Source of the DNA: Paramecium tetraurelia
Lineage: Eukaryota > Ciliophora > Oligohymenophorea > Peniculida > Parameciidae
Reading direction: 5' to 3'
Length of the DNA stretch: 64,000 nt
Assembly (NCBI RefSeq): GCF_000165425.1
Contig: NW_001799034.1
Coordinates: 1-64,000 of the forward strand
In this document: in pieces, positions 1 to 11,987 of the stretch
How the letters are laid out: every line of letters begins with the position of its first letter
Numbering within the stretch: the stretch's first letter is position 1
Notes under the pieces: generated by a model
Seen by the model: only the letters and a program-made list of their open reading frames with translations
Database searches by the model: none
What the model was told of the DNA's origin: nothing
Program-made: the position numbers and the translations under genes

Positions 1-2
1 AT

Positions 3-3000
3 GAGAAAGTTCAAAACTTAGAATCTGATAAATAGGAAAAAGAATAGAATATCAATCAATTGAATGAAAAAGTTCAAAACTTTGAATCTGATAAATAAGA
101 ATTGGAATAGATCAAATCTGAATAAGAACAAACTATCAATTAATTTAAAGAGAAAGTACATATCTTAGAATCAGTTAAATCAGAATTGGAATAGTAGCTA
201 ACACATTTAAGTTAAACCTTAGAATTATATAACCAAAACTAAATTTCAACATTTTTACTTGCAAATCATTCTTTTTCATTACTAGAATAACTTTAACAAA
301 TTGTTGCAAATGCTAATGATTTAATGATTGAAAAAGGATTTGTGAGTCTTGATTTAAGAGAAGTCGAATCTATTTGCTCGTCATAATATTAATATTTATT
401 AAGTAATTATTTTATATTTTTCTAGAATTAATGCAAATACTTTCTCCTAATTTTATTCCTTAATAATAATTTATTAATAATGATTAAAAATTTCATTCAA
501 TTAAAAACGATATAGATTAATAGCATACTTTAAATACCATTAACTCTAATCAAAATATTAAATTAGATGCGAACTCACCTTAGAAAACATTCTGTCTTTA
601 ACATTAAATTAATGCAGAAATTGAAATGCCAAACATCCTATAGAAAATTGAATATATGCAAAACAATATCAATTTTCTTAATGAAGCGTTATTAAGCACT
701 AAATAGTAAAACACAAAATTAACAAAAGATTTTATTGATTTGATTTTAGCTCATGACAAAATAATACTAAGTAATATTATTTATTCTATTTTAGGTCTTC
801 AAACGGAATAATCTTAATAATAAAGTTTAGAAGTTAATAACATAATAACAGAACAATAAGAAATTTTCTAAAACATATTAATATCTGATTAAAAAAACAC
901 AATAGAACTAACCAACCCTGAAGAACTAAAAAGAGTAATTAAAAATCAGCAATTGCAGTTAGATTAAATGAGTCGCAGAGCGTAAATGAAGATTTAACAT
1001 CTATAATAATAAATAGATTTACTTTCTTTAGACCTAAAGTAGCAATAGAAGCTTCGCCCTGTTATTAATGTTAATGATACACTTTTGGAGAAAATAACAT
1101 CTTTGGAAAGTAGTTTTTTTTTATTTTATTAATTAGACTTTAATGATTAAATGAGATAAATCATAACATCTAATACAACCGAGATTTAAAATCTGAATGA
1201 TTAGATCCAACAAAAGAACAGATGTAACAAATTTTCATATTTAGATTTTAATAATGAATAAGAATTATATAAAAAGTCTTTAGAATAATTGCAAAAATCA
1301 TAATTATCATATATTAATCAGATTGAGGATATGACTTAAGAGATAATTAGTATTAAATTTATAATATAGTAGAAAAAAATACTGAAATAAGTTCTTTAAA
1401 AGAAGAGATTTAGACTTTATAATAAAATAACTAGAGATTGACAGAACAACATGAATTAAATAACTATTATGAGCAATAAATGAAAAGTATAATTTTTTAT
1501 ATTCTAGTGCTTTAAAATTAATTGGAAAAATCGAAATAAAATATTCAATCATATTCCTTTGCAAACTCTCCATAAGTTGAAAATAAATCTGTTTTTGGAG
1601 ATGGAGATAAATATAAAAAACTAATAAATAGCTTGAATGAAGAGATCAAACTAAGCAAACTTTAGGTTTCATAATTTTCAACATCTTGCTCAGCTTTGAA
1701 GTAGGCTTAAAAAGAGATTTCTAATAGATTGAGAAGAATTTTGAGCATACCATTTGATTAAAAGGCTGATCTTTAAGAAATGCTTAATTAGATTGAAGAA
1801 TAATTCGAATTGTTATCTTAATTGCAACCTAGGAAAAAAATTATTGGTTTTTCTGATACAACAAAGTACTTATTAGGTAAAAGTCCAAAAGAATTGAATG
1901 AAACAAAACATAAAACAAAATAGGTGGTTGTCGAAAATTAGGCTAAATCAAAAGATAAAGACATTTATCAAGAAGAAATGTAAATATTACCATCTATCAT
2001 ATCAGCTCGGTTGATCTGGATTAAATTTTAAATGAAGAAGATTCTGAAGAGGAAAGTTAATAAAATATCTAAATAACTTAATTTGAATATGAAAAATAAG
2101 TAAATTCCATCTTACAAGAATAAGATGAATTAGAAAAGAGTAGATAAATAAACTATTCATAAAGTTATGATGAAGTACATAATGATGAATAGAGAAAAAT
2201 TTAGAATATTTAAGAACTTAAAGTAGAAATTGCTGACTTAGAAATAGGCTAGGTAAATAATTAGAAATTAATGCTGCAACAACAACAAGAGCATTAAGAT
2301 TCAATTTATCATTTATAAGAATTAATTGAAAGTAAATTATAATCTAAAATAGATTTACAACAAATAGTTTAATAATAAAACCTAAAACTGATAAATCAAG
2401 AAGCTGAATTAGAAAATCATTTCAAAAACGAAAAATAGCAATAAGAAATCATTGCTTGTTTCTAAAATTAATTAGAGTAAGCCAGAAAAGAGTTGAAATA
2501 TCAAAACCCAGAATTTGGAGATAATCAAAAGGATTATGACCAATCAAAAGACTTAAAAAATACAATCCTACTATTAGAATAGGATAAATTTGAGCTTGCA
2601 GCTTAATTAAACGAAGAAATCACAAGAAATAAGGAATAAAAGGAATAATTTTTTGATTCAATCTCAATAAGGGATAATATAATTTAATGTAAATAGAATT
2701 TTATTATTTTAGATTTGTAAACATAATTAGCAATAAAATCTTCAGATTATGATCCTAAAACCTCTGAAAGAAGTTTAAATTTACAGAATTAATATGAATC
2801 CAGTTTGGATATTATAATCAAACATTGAAGACAAAAGTAAGGTTTTATTTAATGAAGTGTTAACTCACGAGGAAGCCAGATTTGTTAGGTCAATTTAAGA
2901 GCATGAAAGTGAAACAGATGAAAATCAAACCGTTCAATAATAGCAGATACCTCGTCTACCCCTTTAGACTTAGCAATCAAGAATCAGAAATCCACGACCA

Positions 3001-4177
3001 ACAAGAGGTTTGAGAAGCAGTGGATCATAAGATCATTATTAAAGTAAATGCTTCAGTTAACATAGATAATTAAATTAAAATTGATTAAATAGAAGAAGAG
3101 TACTAAGAACAAATTTAATTTTTAATTAATGAAAAAACCCAAATGAAGGAATGTTTATAGAAGGATATTGAAAATAAGGAAGAAGAAATAGATGAAATGA
3201 AACTGGAGTTAGATAACTTATAATAAAGGTTAATAGCTCTTGATATAGCTAATAACGATAAATAAAAGGAATTAGAATAATTAAATCAATATTTAAGAAA
3301 ATTAGACAATTAAAATTAAAGTACTATTATTGTAAAAATTTAAGGTCTAAAAAATTATAATACTAATATAGAAAATCAACTAAATACTTAACTACAAGCT
3401 TTTGAAAACTAAAGAAAGATAGTTGAGAATATTCATAGAACAAATGATGAAATTTAGAAAAAATATGACATATTACTACAGAAATATTTAAGTACATATA
3501 AATAATTAAATTAAGAATTGGAAGATGATCATAATAAACTACTTGAATAATAAGAAAACGATTTAGCTTAAATAAACTTTTATAATGAATCCCTTAAAAA
3601 TATGTAAGATTAAGTAGAAAAGTCAAAGGAAAGAATTTGTAAGACTGTACTATAATCACCTAGTGGAGATAGGGATTAAAATGAAGAAAATAAATTTAAA
3701 TAGCAGATAAATCGACTTAATGATGAATTAAGAATAAGTAAATTATAGGTTGCTTAATATTCTGCAACTAATCTGTAGTTAAAATAAAAACATTAAGAAT
3801 TCGTTGTTAGACTTTAACAACTTTTTAAATTATAATTCTAAGAAAATGATGATGTTGCATAAATAATCCATTAAATTGAGTAGAATGTTTCAATTTAGGA
3901 TCAAAATAGTCCAATTAAAGCTTAAAAAAAATTAGGAATGAATGATGCAACTCGATTTTTCTTAAATAGGTCGAGTAAATCGAGATCGTCTTAGGATTCT
4001 AATAGGCCTTCATAATAATAATAAAGCTAAATACCTTCAAGAGAAAGTCCATAGAAGGCAGATAATTTAATGTATTTTTATTTTATAGGTTTTAGCGAAC
4101 TTGATAAAATACTTGACGAATCAGATTTTGAGAGAGAACTATCTTAATAACAAAATTTCTTTTTTGACAATAATTGA
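3..4177 (+). CDS. Large coiled-coil protein, 5'-partial, one frame break
   Basis: With TAA/TAG read as Gln, one frame opens at base 3 and ends on TGA at 4175-4177, giving about 1320 residues; the start lies before the window. The product is rich in E, Q, K, N and L in heptad-like spacing and looks like a long coiled coil with a Ser-rich, Arg-containing tail. About nine short introns fit, for example at about 401-423, 771-794, 1980-2005 and a 24-nt one just before the last exon. Near 2820-2824 (an AAAC run) the frame shifts by one; the total exon length is one base over a multiple of three, so a single extra base explains it. Alternatively two genes abut there. No catalytic domain is seen. A cytoskeletal or basal-body role is possible but is inference. 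Confidence 0.7.
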
Positions 4178-4543
4178 TGACGTAAAAGTAATTGATTTAT
4201 TCACTTATTTTATTATGAATTATAAATTATTTCTATATATAACTTTTCTTTTATAATAAGTGCTGAAAAACTAAGGCTATCATCTTCTAAATCATATCAA
4301 ACTATTGAAAAAGATAATTGTATTCATGGATTTAGATTGATAATATTCATATTGATAAGCCATCACCTTCACTTAGATTATGGATTTCTTATATCTAAAT
4401 TATAATATCTATTCATCTATATAACTCAATGTTAAAACTTCTTGATGGTATTTAATTTGAGATAAATAATTGGTTAAGTCGATACTAAGTGATGAATTTA
4501 ATTTAACAATAAAAAATTTATATAACGAAAATTCAAACTTAAA
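4178..4543. other. Intergenic stretch with weak open frames
   Basis: AT-rich spacer of 366 bp between two plus-strand genes. A ciliate-code open frame of roughly 75 codons runs across about 4258-4488 but has no ATG in frame and matches nothing I recognise. I do not call a gene here. Confidence 0.4.
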
Positions 4544-6568
4544 ATGAAAGGAAAATTAGTATAATCCTTAATCAATCTATTTCCAAATCAACATTAGGAA
4601 AAATTAATCAAATGTGTGTTTATAATAGGATTTGATAAGCTTATAAAAAAGGGTTTTCTATTAAATGGTAAACCTAAGCTTCAAGAAATAATAGATTATT
4701 CAAGTAAACATATTTGTCAATGTAGTTAAATTGGAAAAAAGCGGAAGATTAGACTTTGCTGAATAACCTTGCGATGTAAAACATGAGTTGGATCATCTAA
4801 AGGATGAAATAAGTAGGTTGACTTCATAAATATAATATAATAACTCAATGATGTAATCTTTAAGTCATATATTCTAGTCAAAAATAAACCCAAAGAAGCT
4901 ATGAAAGGTTAATATTATAGAATGTTTCCCCTCAATATGATGAAAGAAAAAGGTCTGTATCAGTTGGATATAAATAATAATAGCAATAATTGATTAAAAA
5001 AAAAACTAAAGAAATAACTCCGAAAATTACAGAAACTATTCCTTAGACAATTAATCAAATTAATATTACAATTTCCAAACATCATTTAGATGATACAGAA
5101 ATAAAGTCAGTAATGAGAGATGATTAAATAAGAATAAAACCTCCTAAGCCTAGCAAACTGAATTAGGATTAAATTTTCAAAAAACATAATCAGATTGAAT
5201 ATCAGTGCATAGACACAGAAGAACATCCCACATATATAGATACTGAGAGTGTGCCTATGAAGGAATATTGCATTCCTTAAATTCTTTAATACTCAAATCT
5301 ATAAAGTAGTTAGTTTTCATAGAATCATTAACAACAAGAGTTATAACAACAAGCATAGTCTAACCAGTTATAATAACAATCATTTAATTAATTGCAACCA
5401 ACCTAGATATAATAACTGAAATAATCTTAAGTTTCGTATTAGTCAAATACAAGGTAGAGTGATCATTAAACCCATAATACAAATTAAACTTTTTCATAGC
5501 CTTATTCAAGCTAAAAGCATTGTGTTCAACCTTCTAAATCTCCAAATAGTTAATCAAAATCTAGGAGTAAATCTCCAAAATTTAAGAAATAAAAAAAGCA
5601 AACTTGTAAAAACAATTTAGACACTGTACATGAAGAAAGTTTTACAATAGCAAAACATTAAAGCAGTCATTCAGCTTCATCCAAGGGAAGGGGATCCCAC
5701 AGATAATAAAAAGCTCAATAAAATAATCAAGCTGTATCTAAGATTAAAGCACTTTTGGATTAAGATAAGAAAATATACAAATAGCACTTATTAGATATGG
5801 CAAGTGAGAGAAGATCGTTCTTAAATAATTCTGAAAAGATGAAAAGAATTTAAGAAGAAAATGTAACGGGCAAAAGCTAATCAAAATATTAAGAAACTAG
5901 CGATTAGTTGAATAAAAGAACTCTTACAAATAATAGTTTTTATAAATAGTAATAAAACGAGTAAATTTCACCGTTGTTAGATTCAGAATCTAAAGGTCAA
6001 GGTCTAGATCCATTAAATCAGTTTTAAGGGTCATATTCAATGACAAGTTCAAATCGTGTTGGGAATTACATCATTAATCCGCATTAATAAGATAATATAC
6101 TAATTTATGGCAAATACAAATAATCAATATTTGATCAGTACTCTCCTAAAGTAAAATATTAAGCAAGACCCTAAAGTGTGGGTAAATAATTGGAGAGTGA
6201 CTTTAAAAGATCGAATGATTTCAATAGGAGTTCATTTAGTAGTACATTTTCAATGTTTAATCCAAACGAGGAGTTGAAGATATTCTTTTAGAATGATTTT
6301 CTTGAAAGGAAGAGATATTTCCCTTAAGGGTATAGTGATATGACAAAATAAGTATTTATTTTTCATTATTAGTTAGTCATCTCTAAATTCCTCGTAAGAT
6401 TATAATTAGCATTAAAGCAAATATATTAGCACAAGTCAAATTGAAGATCAGCAGAACTAAAGTAAGAACGTATTTAGTCCTCAATAATATTAAAATGTTG
6501 ATAAGTCAAATGTCTTCAATAATAATAGGCTTAGTGTAACTAGAATACTAAACAATTCATAAATATGA
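4544..6568 (+). CDS. Gln/Ser-rich low-complexity protein
   Basis: ATG at 4544, stop TGA at 6566-6568. Three introns of 22, 25 and 25 nt leave exactly 650 codons plus stop. The N-terminal 110 residues contain a short helical stretch (HELDHLKDEISRLTSQI); the rest is Q-, N- and S-rich with basic SKSPK-type repeats, typical of disordered scaffold or cytoskeleton-associated proteins. The last exon is only reached in frame if the intron ends at the second of two adjacent AGs (gtatttattt...ttag, 25 nt). No known domain seen; function unknown. Same orientation as the preceding gene, 366 bp downstream. Confidence 0.75.
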
Positions 6569-6592
6569 AAATATATTCGTTTTTAATTCTAA

Positions 6593-8503
6593 ATGAAATT
6601 ATTATTGCTTACCTATTTAGCTATTTCTTAATCTGAATGGATTAATATATATGAGGCATTTAAGGAGGATTCTTTAACAACTTTAGATGGTAAATTAAAG
6701 TTATAATTAATTAAGGATGGGTAACTTAGAATTAATTCTAAGTAACTTCTGATATAATAACTAAATGCGGTGAAAAACCATTGTAGGAGGATTGAAAACA
6801 TTTGGATAAAGGCCACGGCAACCAAATTTATAAAATTACCTCTTCATTTTAAATTGAAGTTTAATATCCAACTTTGGAAGTATAAATAATCTTGAAATAG
6901 AATTTGAAGAATGGGAAAATGAAGTATTTTCAATATATAGATGGAGTCCCTTGGGAAATGAAGTGGGGAGTTACTGAGGGAGGAATTAGATTATGTGGTC
7001 TCTGACCAATCTAAACATAGTGATAAAATTTTTGATGTAGTATTTGAGATCGCCCATAATTCTCCTACTGTGATAATCATAGTAGCAATAAATTAATAAA
7101 GATAAGCTGATATATAGGCCTGGGGATTTAGATAATTTAAAACTTTGTTTATACCTTGGAATTAGGAAGAATTAAGCTGGTTTTATATCGATACAAAATT
7201 AGAGGATGGCAATTGAAAATGGCAAGGAAAAGGGCTATGAATGCTCAGGCATAGTGATGTTTGGAGGGTATGAAAATTTTTGTGCCAAATTTACGTTATC
7301 AAAATCTTTTAAAAATAGCTCCTCATTATAAAATAATGATTAAATTTACATTTTGGAAAGTAATTTAATAATAGTATATAGATTGATCTTTGTGACAATG
7401 ATGAATTCTATATAAAAATTGATGATAAAGAAGTATAGAAAATAGCATTTTAGAAAACAGATGGGATAGAATTATGTGGAGTGTATGATATAATTCATAT
7501 AATGTTATAGGAAATAAAATAATCCAGGGCACGGAGAGAAGATTGTTGCAATCAAAATTATCTAAAAGCATTAAGAACCATCTTTAAAAATGACTTTTTC
7601 TTCTTCATTAACAATGGAAACAAATTAATAATCTTGGGGAGTTAGAGATTTCTTTTTATTTGCAGCGTAATGTACAAAATTTTGTGATGAATGTGTCGGT
7701 AATGCTGAAAATGAATGTACAAAATATCATTCAAATCATACGTTATAAAATGAAAAATACCTTAACAAAAATTAATGGTACTTTGCATCTAAAGAATTTT
7801 TTGATATGGAATCATTTTAGAAAATAGAATAATGGAATTTTTAAGAACTTGATCATTCTAGTCCTAATCCTCCTATTACAAAATGTTCTGATATTGATTT
7901 AATTGGAGGATACGAATCTTTTGGAAAGGTATTCAAAAAATTTATCTAAGAAAACAAAAGCATCAAAAAAGTTTATTTTACCAAAGCATGATTATGTAAG
8001 AGTTAGAGCAACTATCTACAAAATTGATAATTGGGAAGGAGAGGAATTCACAATGTCAATTGATAATAGTGAAGTTTGGATACAATTTTTAGGTTGGAAT
8101 GACCCCGCTCTAAGTGATATTTTTGGAAATAAGAGCATAATTAAATTTGATAAAATAGTTACACATAGTAATGCAGAATTACAACTTGATCTTGTAAGTA
8201 CTCTTAAAAAGAAGCCAATGAAGTATCTTGGGGATTTCGAGACTTTTAGCTTTTATATTCTCCATTAAATGATTGTATTTAATTATTCAGTGAATACAAT
8301 TTTAAGGAATTTCAGAAAATATTTGTGAAAACACAGAGTCGTTGGCCCAATCCAAAATAGAATTTGATATTAATATCAAGTCTATGAAAATACCTGAAGG
8401 TATGAAAATAATAGGATACAGAAATTTCGATTTCAAAGGGGACAAAGTTGAATATGAAACCAATCAAGAATGCCTAGATATTGTTTTCGCTATTTTAGAA
8501 TGA
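6593..8503 (+). pseudogene. Decayed secreted lectin/furin-type repeat protein
   Basis: The region starts with a signal-peptide-like ATG frame (MKLLLLTYLAISQSEWI) and holds about three degenerate copies of a beta-sandwich repeat common in secreted ciliate Cys-rich proteins. Recognisable pieces are GGLKTFGQG, LPLHFKLKFNIQLW, GGYENF, GGYESFGK, LPKHDYVRVRATIYKIDNWEGEEF and SWGVRDFFLF followed by C-x3-C-x2-C. These pieces lie in different frames. I count at least four frame changes not explained by introns, for example near 6780, 6880, 7000 and 7370. One 22-nt intron at 7939-7960 ending in AAG does restore the last repeat. The frame closes on TGA at about 8503. A gene with many unrecognised introns is less likely. 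Confidence 0.6.
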
Positions 8504-8713
8504 TTTGATGTTTAATAAAGCAAAATAATTTTAATTTAGAATACCATTGAATTCTCATTTATTGAAAAATTATTGATTGGGAATATGAAATACATTCATA
8601 AATGATAATATGATTTAAAGAATCATAATAATTATAAATTATTAATATGTATAACATGAAAATGATTCAACAGATTTGATTACACAACTGAGTTATATAA
8701 AATTCGACTAATT

Positions 8714-9202
8714 TCAATATCTATTTGTTAATGTGGTAAAAATAGTATCTGACTTTTCACATTTGTAACGGCTTGACTAATGTGTTCTTTTTTTATTAAA
8801 AAAATGCTTTGATCTATCATAAAAAGGTGTGATGGTATCCAATTTTTATTTAAGAACTTCATTTTGAAATGTATATTGTTTAATGCTTCTACTGGTGTAG
8901 GGAGAGTTTGAGATGTCAGATTCGTAAATTTTATGTAGTTATAATTACTTCGGATCTTTTTCTTTTTAATACGAATGATTAGCAAACTTTCTTTTTCTTA
9001 TATATGGAGATTCTTGCATATTCCATAAAGTTCTTTCTGTTTTAGGGTTATACTCTTCCGTAATTAAATCATCTGTTTAAATAAATTTAGAATTCGTTGT
9101 TTTGATTTGATCACTTTAGAATTTTTAATTGTTTGCATCCCTTTATTTAATATATAAAGTGATTGCCTTTTAATTTACACTAACTGATCCAGTTTTTGAC
9201 AT
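8714..9202 (-). CDS. Hypothetical basic protein, 162 aa
   Basis: Single-exon minus-strand frame from ATG at 9202 to TGA at 8714-8716, exactly 163 codons with ciliate code. The product is hydrophilic and basic, with several S/T-P and Y-rich stretches (SPYIRKRKFA, SNSPYTSRSIKQYTF) and no signal peptide or TM segment. A standard-code reader would see only a short internal ORF. No domain recognised. It lies tail-to-tail with the decayed lectin-type gene (210 bp gap) and head-to-head with the 8-TM gene (266 bp gap). Confidence 0.6.
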
Positions 9203-9468
9203 AATTTCTAAAAAGTGCCTTATAGATCGTGAATATGAAAAAATTCTTTTGGGTGGTTCCAAAACCGATTTTATGATTTAATGTTAGTGCTAACAAAAAT
9301 TTTTTGTGTGAGTTGGTTTGTTTAACAATATTCTGAGTTTATTTCTTCTTTGAGATATTATTTCTTAATCAATATCTAAAATCATTTAATTATATAATGA
9401 TCATATTTCATCAGGTTCCTACCAGGAAAATAAAAAATAATTTGCATAAACTAATAATAAAATAAAAA

Positions 9469-10293
9469 ATGTTAAGTTAAGTTTCAGCTTTACTATATGT
9501 TTACTACAAAGATTAGAATAGTGATCTTAATTAAGAAAGATTTACATACTATTGTGTTGTGATTGGCATTCTCAATTTCTTTGGATTTATTTTAAATGTT
9601 ATTGAGTAGCATCCAAAATCTAAAGGAAATTCATTTAAACTTGTTGTGGAATTGATTTGTTCTTTATTAGGTTTGATTTCAATATTGTGTTACTTCTTTT
9701 ATTACTTTATGGAATTTTCAATGCCTAGCATGTAAATGCTTGCAGGATTGATATTAATTTGGGTCATTGAATGCTCTCTTTATTATATTTTAAGCGATAA
9801 AGGGCTGTAAAGTATGCTCAGTCTATTTGTTACAACAAATGTTTTATTGATTAATGGAGATATTGCATTGAAAGGAATGGGATATTTTAGTGTAATTATT
9901 AATATTAGAAAGTAGAACTTATTTGACTACAGTTCCATCAATTTGATTGTGTTATGCGCTCAATTTTCGTGGGCAGGTGAGCCAACTACAAAAAAAACAA
10001 ATAGTCTATTTTATATCATTTCAAGGTAAGACTGTTTTAGATTAATGGTCTACTTTCTATTATTTAATATCTTAAATAATACAATTAAAGCAGTAACAGA
10101 AAACATTTATGTAATCGTACCAACTTTGGCTACTCTTATTCCATACATATGGGCTACTACTAAATTTAGTCAAAGAAGATATAAATAAGCATTTGGATTA
10201 TTCCTCTTCACACTAGTAATTTACTTTCCTATTGACGTGTACATAAAATAGTAATAGCTAAACCAATAAAATTAATAACAAATCTAACTATGA
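9469..10293 (+). CDS. Multi-pass membrane protein, 274 aa
   Basis: ATG at 9469, TGA at 10291-10293, 275 codons, no intron needed. Seven or eight hydrophobic segments span most of the protein (for instance VVIGILNFFGFILNVI, ELICSLLGLISILCYFF, MLAGLILIWVIECSLYYI, PTLATLIPYIWA, FGLFLFTLVIYFPI), ending in a Gln-rich cytoplasmic-type tail. No signature of a GPCR, channel or transporter family is visible to me. Function unknown. Confidence 0.75.
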
Positions 10294-10875
10294 TTCTATT
10301 ATAATAAATTAAAATTTTATATTTTTATTTAATCATTATCCAAAAGAAGATTAATGTTATTCATTAAAAATGCATAGACAATAAATCAATAACAAGTTTT
10401 ATAAAACTGAAAGTTGAATAAACACATTAATGATATATTAAATTTAAAGAATTAGTATTTTTTGAATATTATTAATTATAATAAATAGTTAGACTGTAAA
10501 TCAAAAAAATTAAATTCTAAATTTCATATGCTAAATCTTGGTTGAATCAACAAAAATATAATTTAAATAAGTTTAACCTTTATTGTGGCAAAACACATTA
10601 TAGTTTAAATAATCAAGTATTTCATTTGAAATTTTAGGATTAATTTAAGATCTTATATCTATAAATACTCTACTATAATTATATCGATGAAATCACCAGA
10701 AATCCAAATCAATCCAATACAGCTTTTCATTTAAACTTCAATAGATTATTCATTTTCATGGTATTTATGATTATGATATCAAAGATGATCTTTTTAGTTC
10801 CTATTAAATAAGGGATTTAATTTTAAGAATATTGAGAAAGAATATTGTCACCAAATATTAAATAAAAAATATTTT
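10294..10875. other. Spacer with a possible orphan exon pair
   Basis: Between the 8-TM gene and the end of a minus-strand gene. On the plus strand an open frame from 10434 to the TGA at 10833-10835 is preserved across a canonical 21-nt intron (10617-10637, gtattt...tttag) and encodes a coherent stretch (FNLYCGKTHYSLNNQ, then YNYIDEITRNPNQSNTAFHL). It has no ATG at its 5' end. It may be a gene remnant or the end of a gene whose first exons I failed to splice. Confidence 0.35.
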
Positions 10876-11948
10876 TCAATGATTTTAAATTTATTATACG
10901 CAATCATTTATTATTTAAATTTCTTGCTAATATTCACTAATTAATTGCTTATAGTTTTTCTATCTCAATTGAATCTCATTATTCAATTAAATGATCAGTT
11001 ATTGACTATTCTAAATTTATTATTGGATTTAATCAACAAGACTCTTCTTCAATTTATATTATTGTAACATAACTTCATGATCTTCCATTAAAATTTTAAT
11101 TAAATCGTTATTTACTTATTGAATTTTATTTTCATGCAATTTGATAGCAATATCATTCTGAGATTTTTCAGCATTCAAAGTATTTTATAATTTAATCTTT
11201 TAATCTGAAATGCTTGCTCTAAGTTTTTATAATAGTCTTGTTGATCTACGGATTAAATCATGATCTGCAAATTTTTCATAAGCAATTTAAGAAAATGTCA
11301 GTGAAATTTGTTGATATTCTGGTTCCAAATTATTTTGTAGCTCTTCACCAACTACGCTAAAAGTATCTGAATGCTCCTCAATAAAGTTAGATTCTAATAA
11401 ATTTTTAATTATTTTTACATTTTCCTTTTTCCAAAAGATCTATTGCAGTATCTATAGAACTTAAGGCTTTGTTATAGGAATTTTATTAATTAGTGTAAAC
11501 TTAATCTTCCCTTTTTTACCAATCAATCAATGATTGTTTAGAATTCACAAAATTTTAAACTTCTTACTTTTTGGAAATGATATCTGCTTCTTAAAATGTA
11601 ATAGATCTATCCAGTCGTCGAATTTCAACTTATAATGTAGCTAATTCTACTTATAGATCATTTATTCTATGTTCATGATATTCAATGTCACTCTATTGTC
11701 TATTTGTATATGTAGTATATGATTTAGTTTCTGTTTCAATTTTATCCTAAATACTTGGTGTGATTGATTACTAAAATATTATTCTTTATCTGATTGAGTG
11801 CTTGCATTAGTTCATTCGTGTTTGTTTAATCCAATTGGGATAATAATATGATAGATCTTCCCATGTTTGATACGCCTAACTAAGTTAACTTTGTTGTTAA
11901 GGAGGTCTGTAAACAATTGATTGTTAAAGCTAAGAAAAAAATCAACAT
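10876..11948 (-). CDS. Trichocyst matrix protein-like secreted coiled-coil protein
   Basis: ATG at 11948, TGA at 10876-10878; two 25-nt introns leave 340 codons plus stop. The N-terminus is a signal peptide (MLIFFLALTINCLQTSL), followed by an almost uninterrupted alpha-helical, Gln/Lys/Glu-rich body with the phrase SIDTAIDLLEKG and a C-terminal Cys near the end. This layout (signal peptide, length 340-380, repeated helical arms, few Cys) is that of trichocyst matrix proteins, which are cleaved and crystallise in the secretory granule. Sequence identity to the two clear matrix proteins at 24.2 and 27.5 kb is weak by eye, so it may be a divergent member. Its start lies only 39 bp from the stop of the LRR gene on the same strand. 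Confidence 0.7.
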
Positions 11949-11987
11949 ATCGTTTTTTTATAATTAATATAATAAATAAATAATTAT

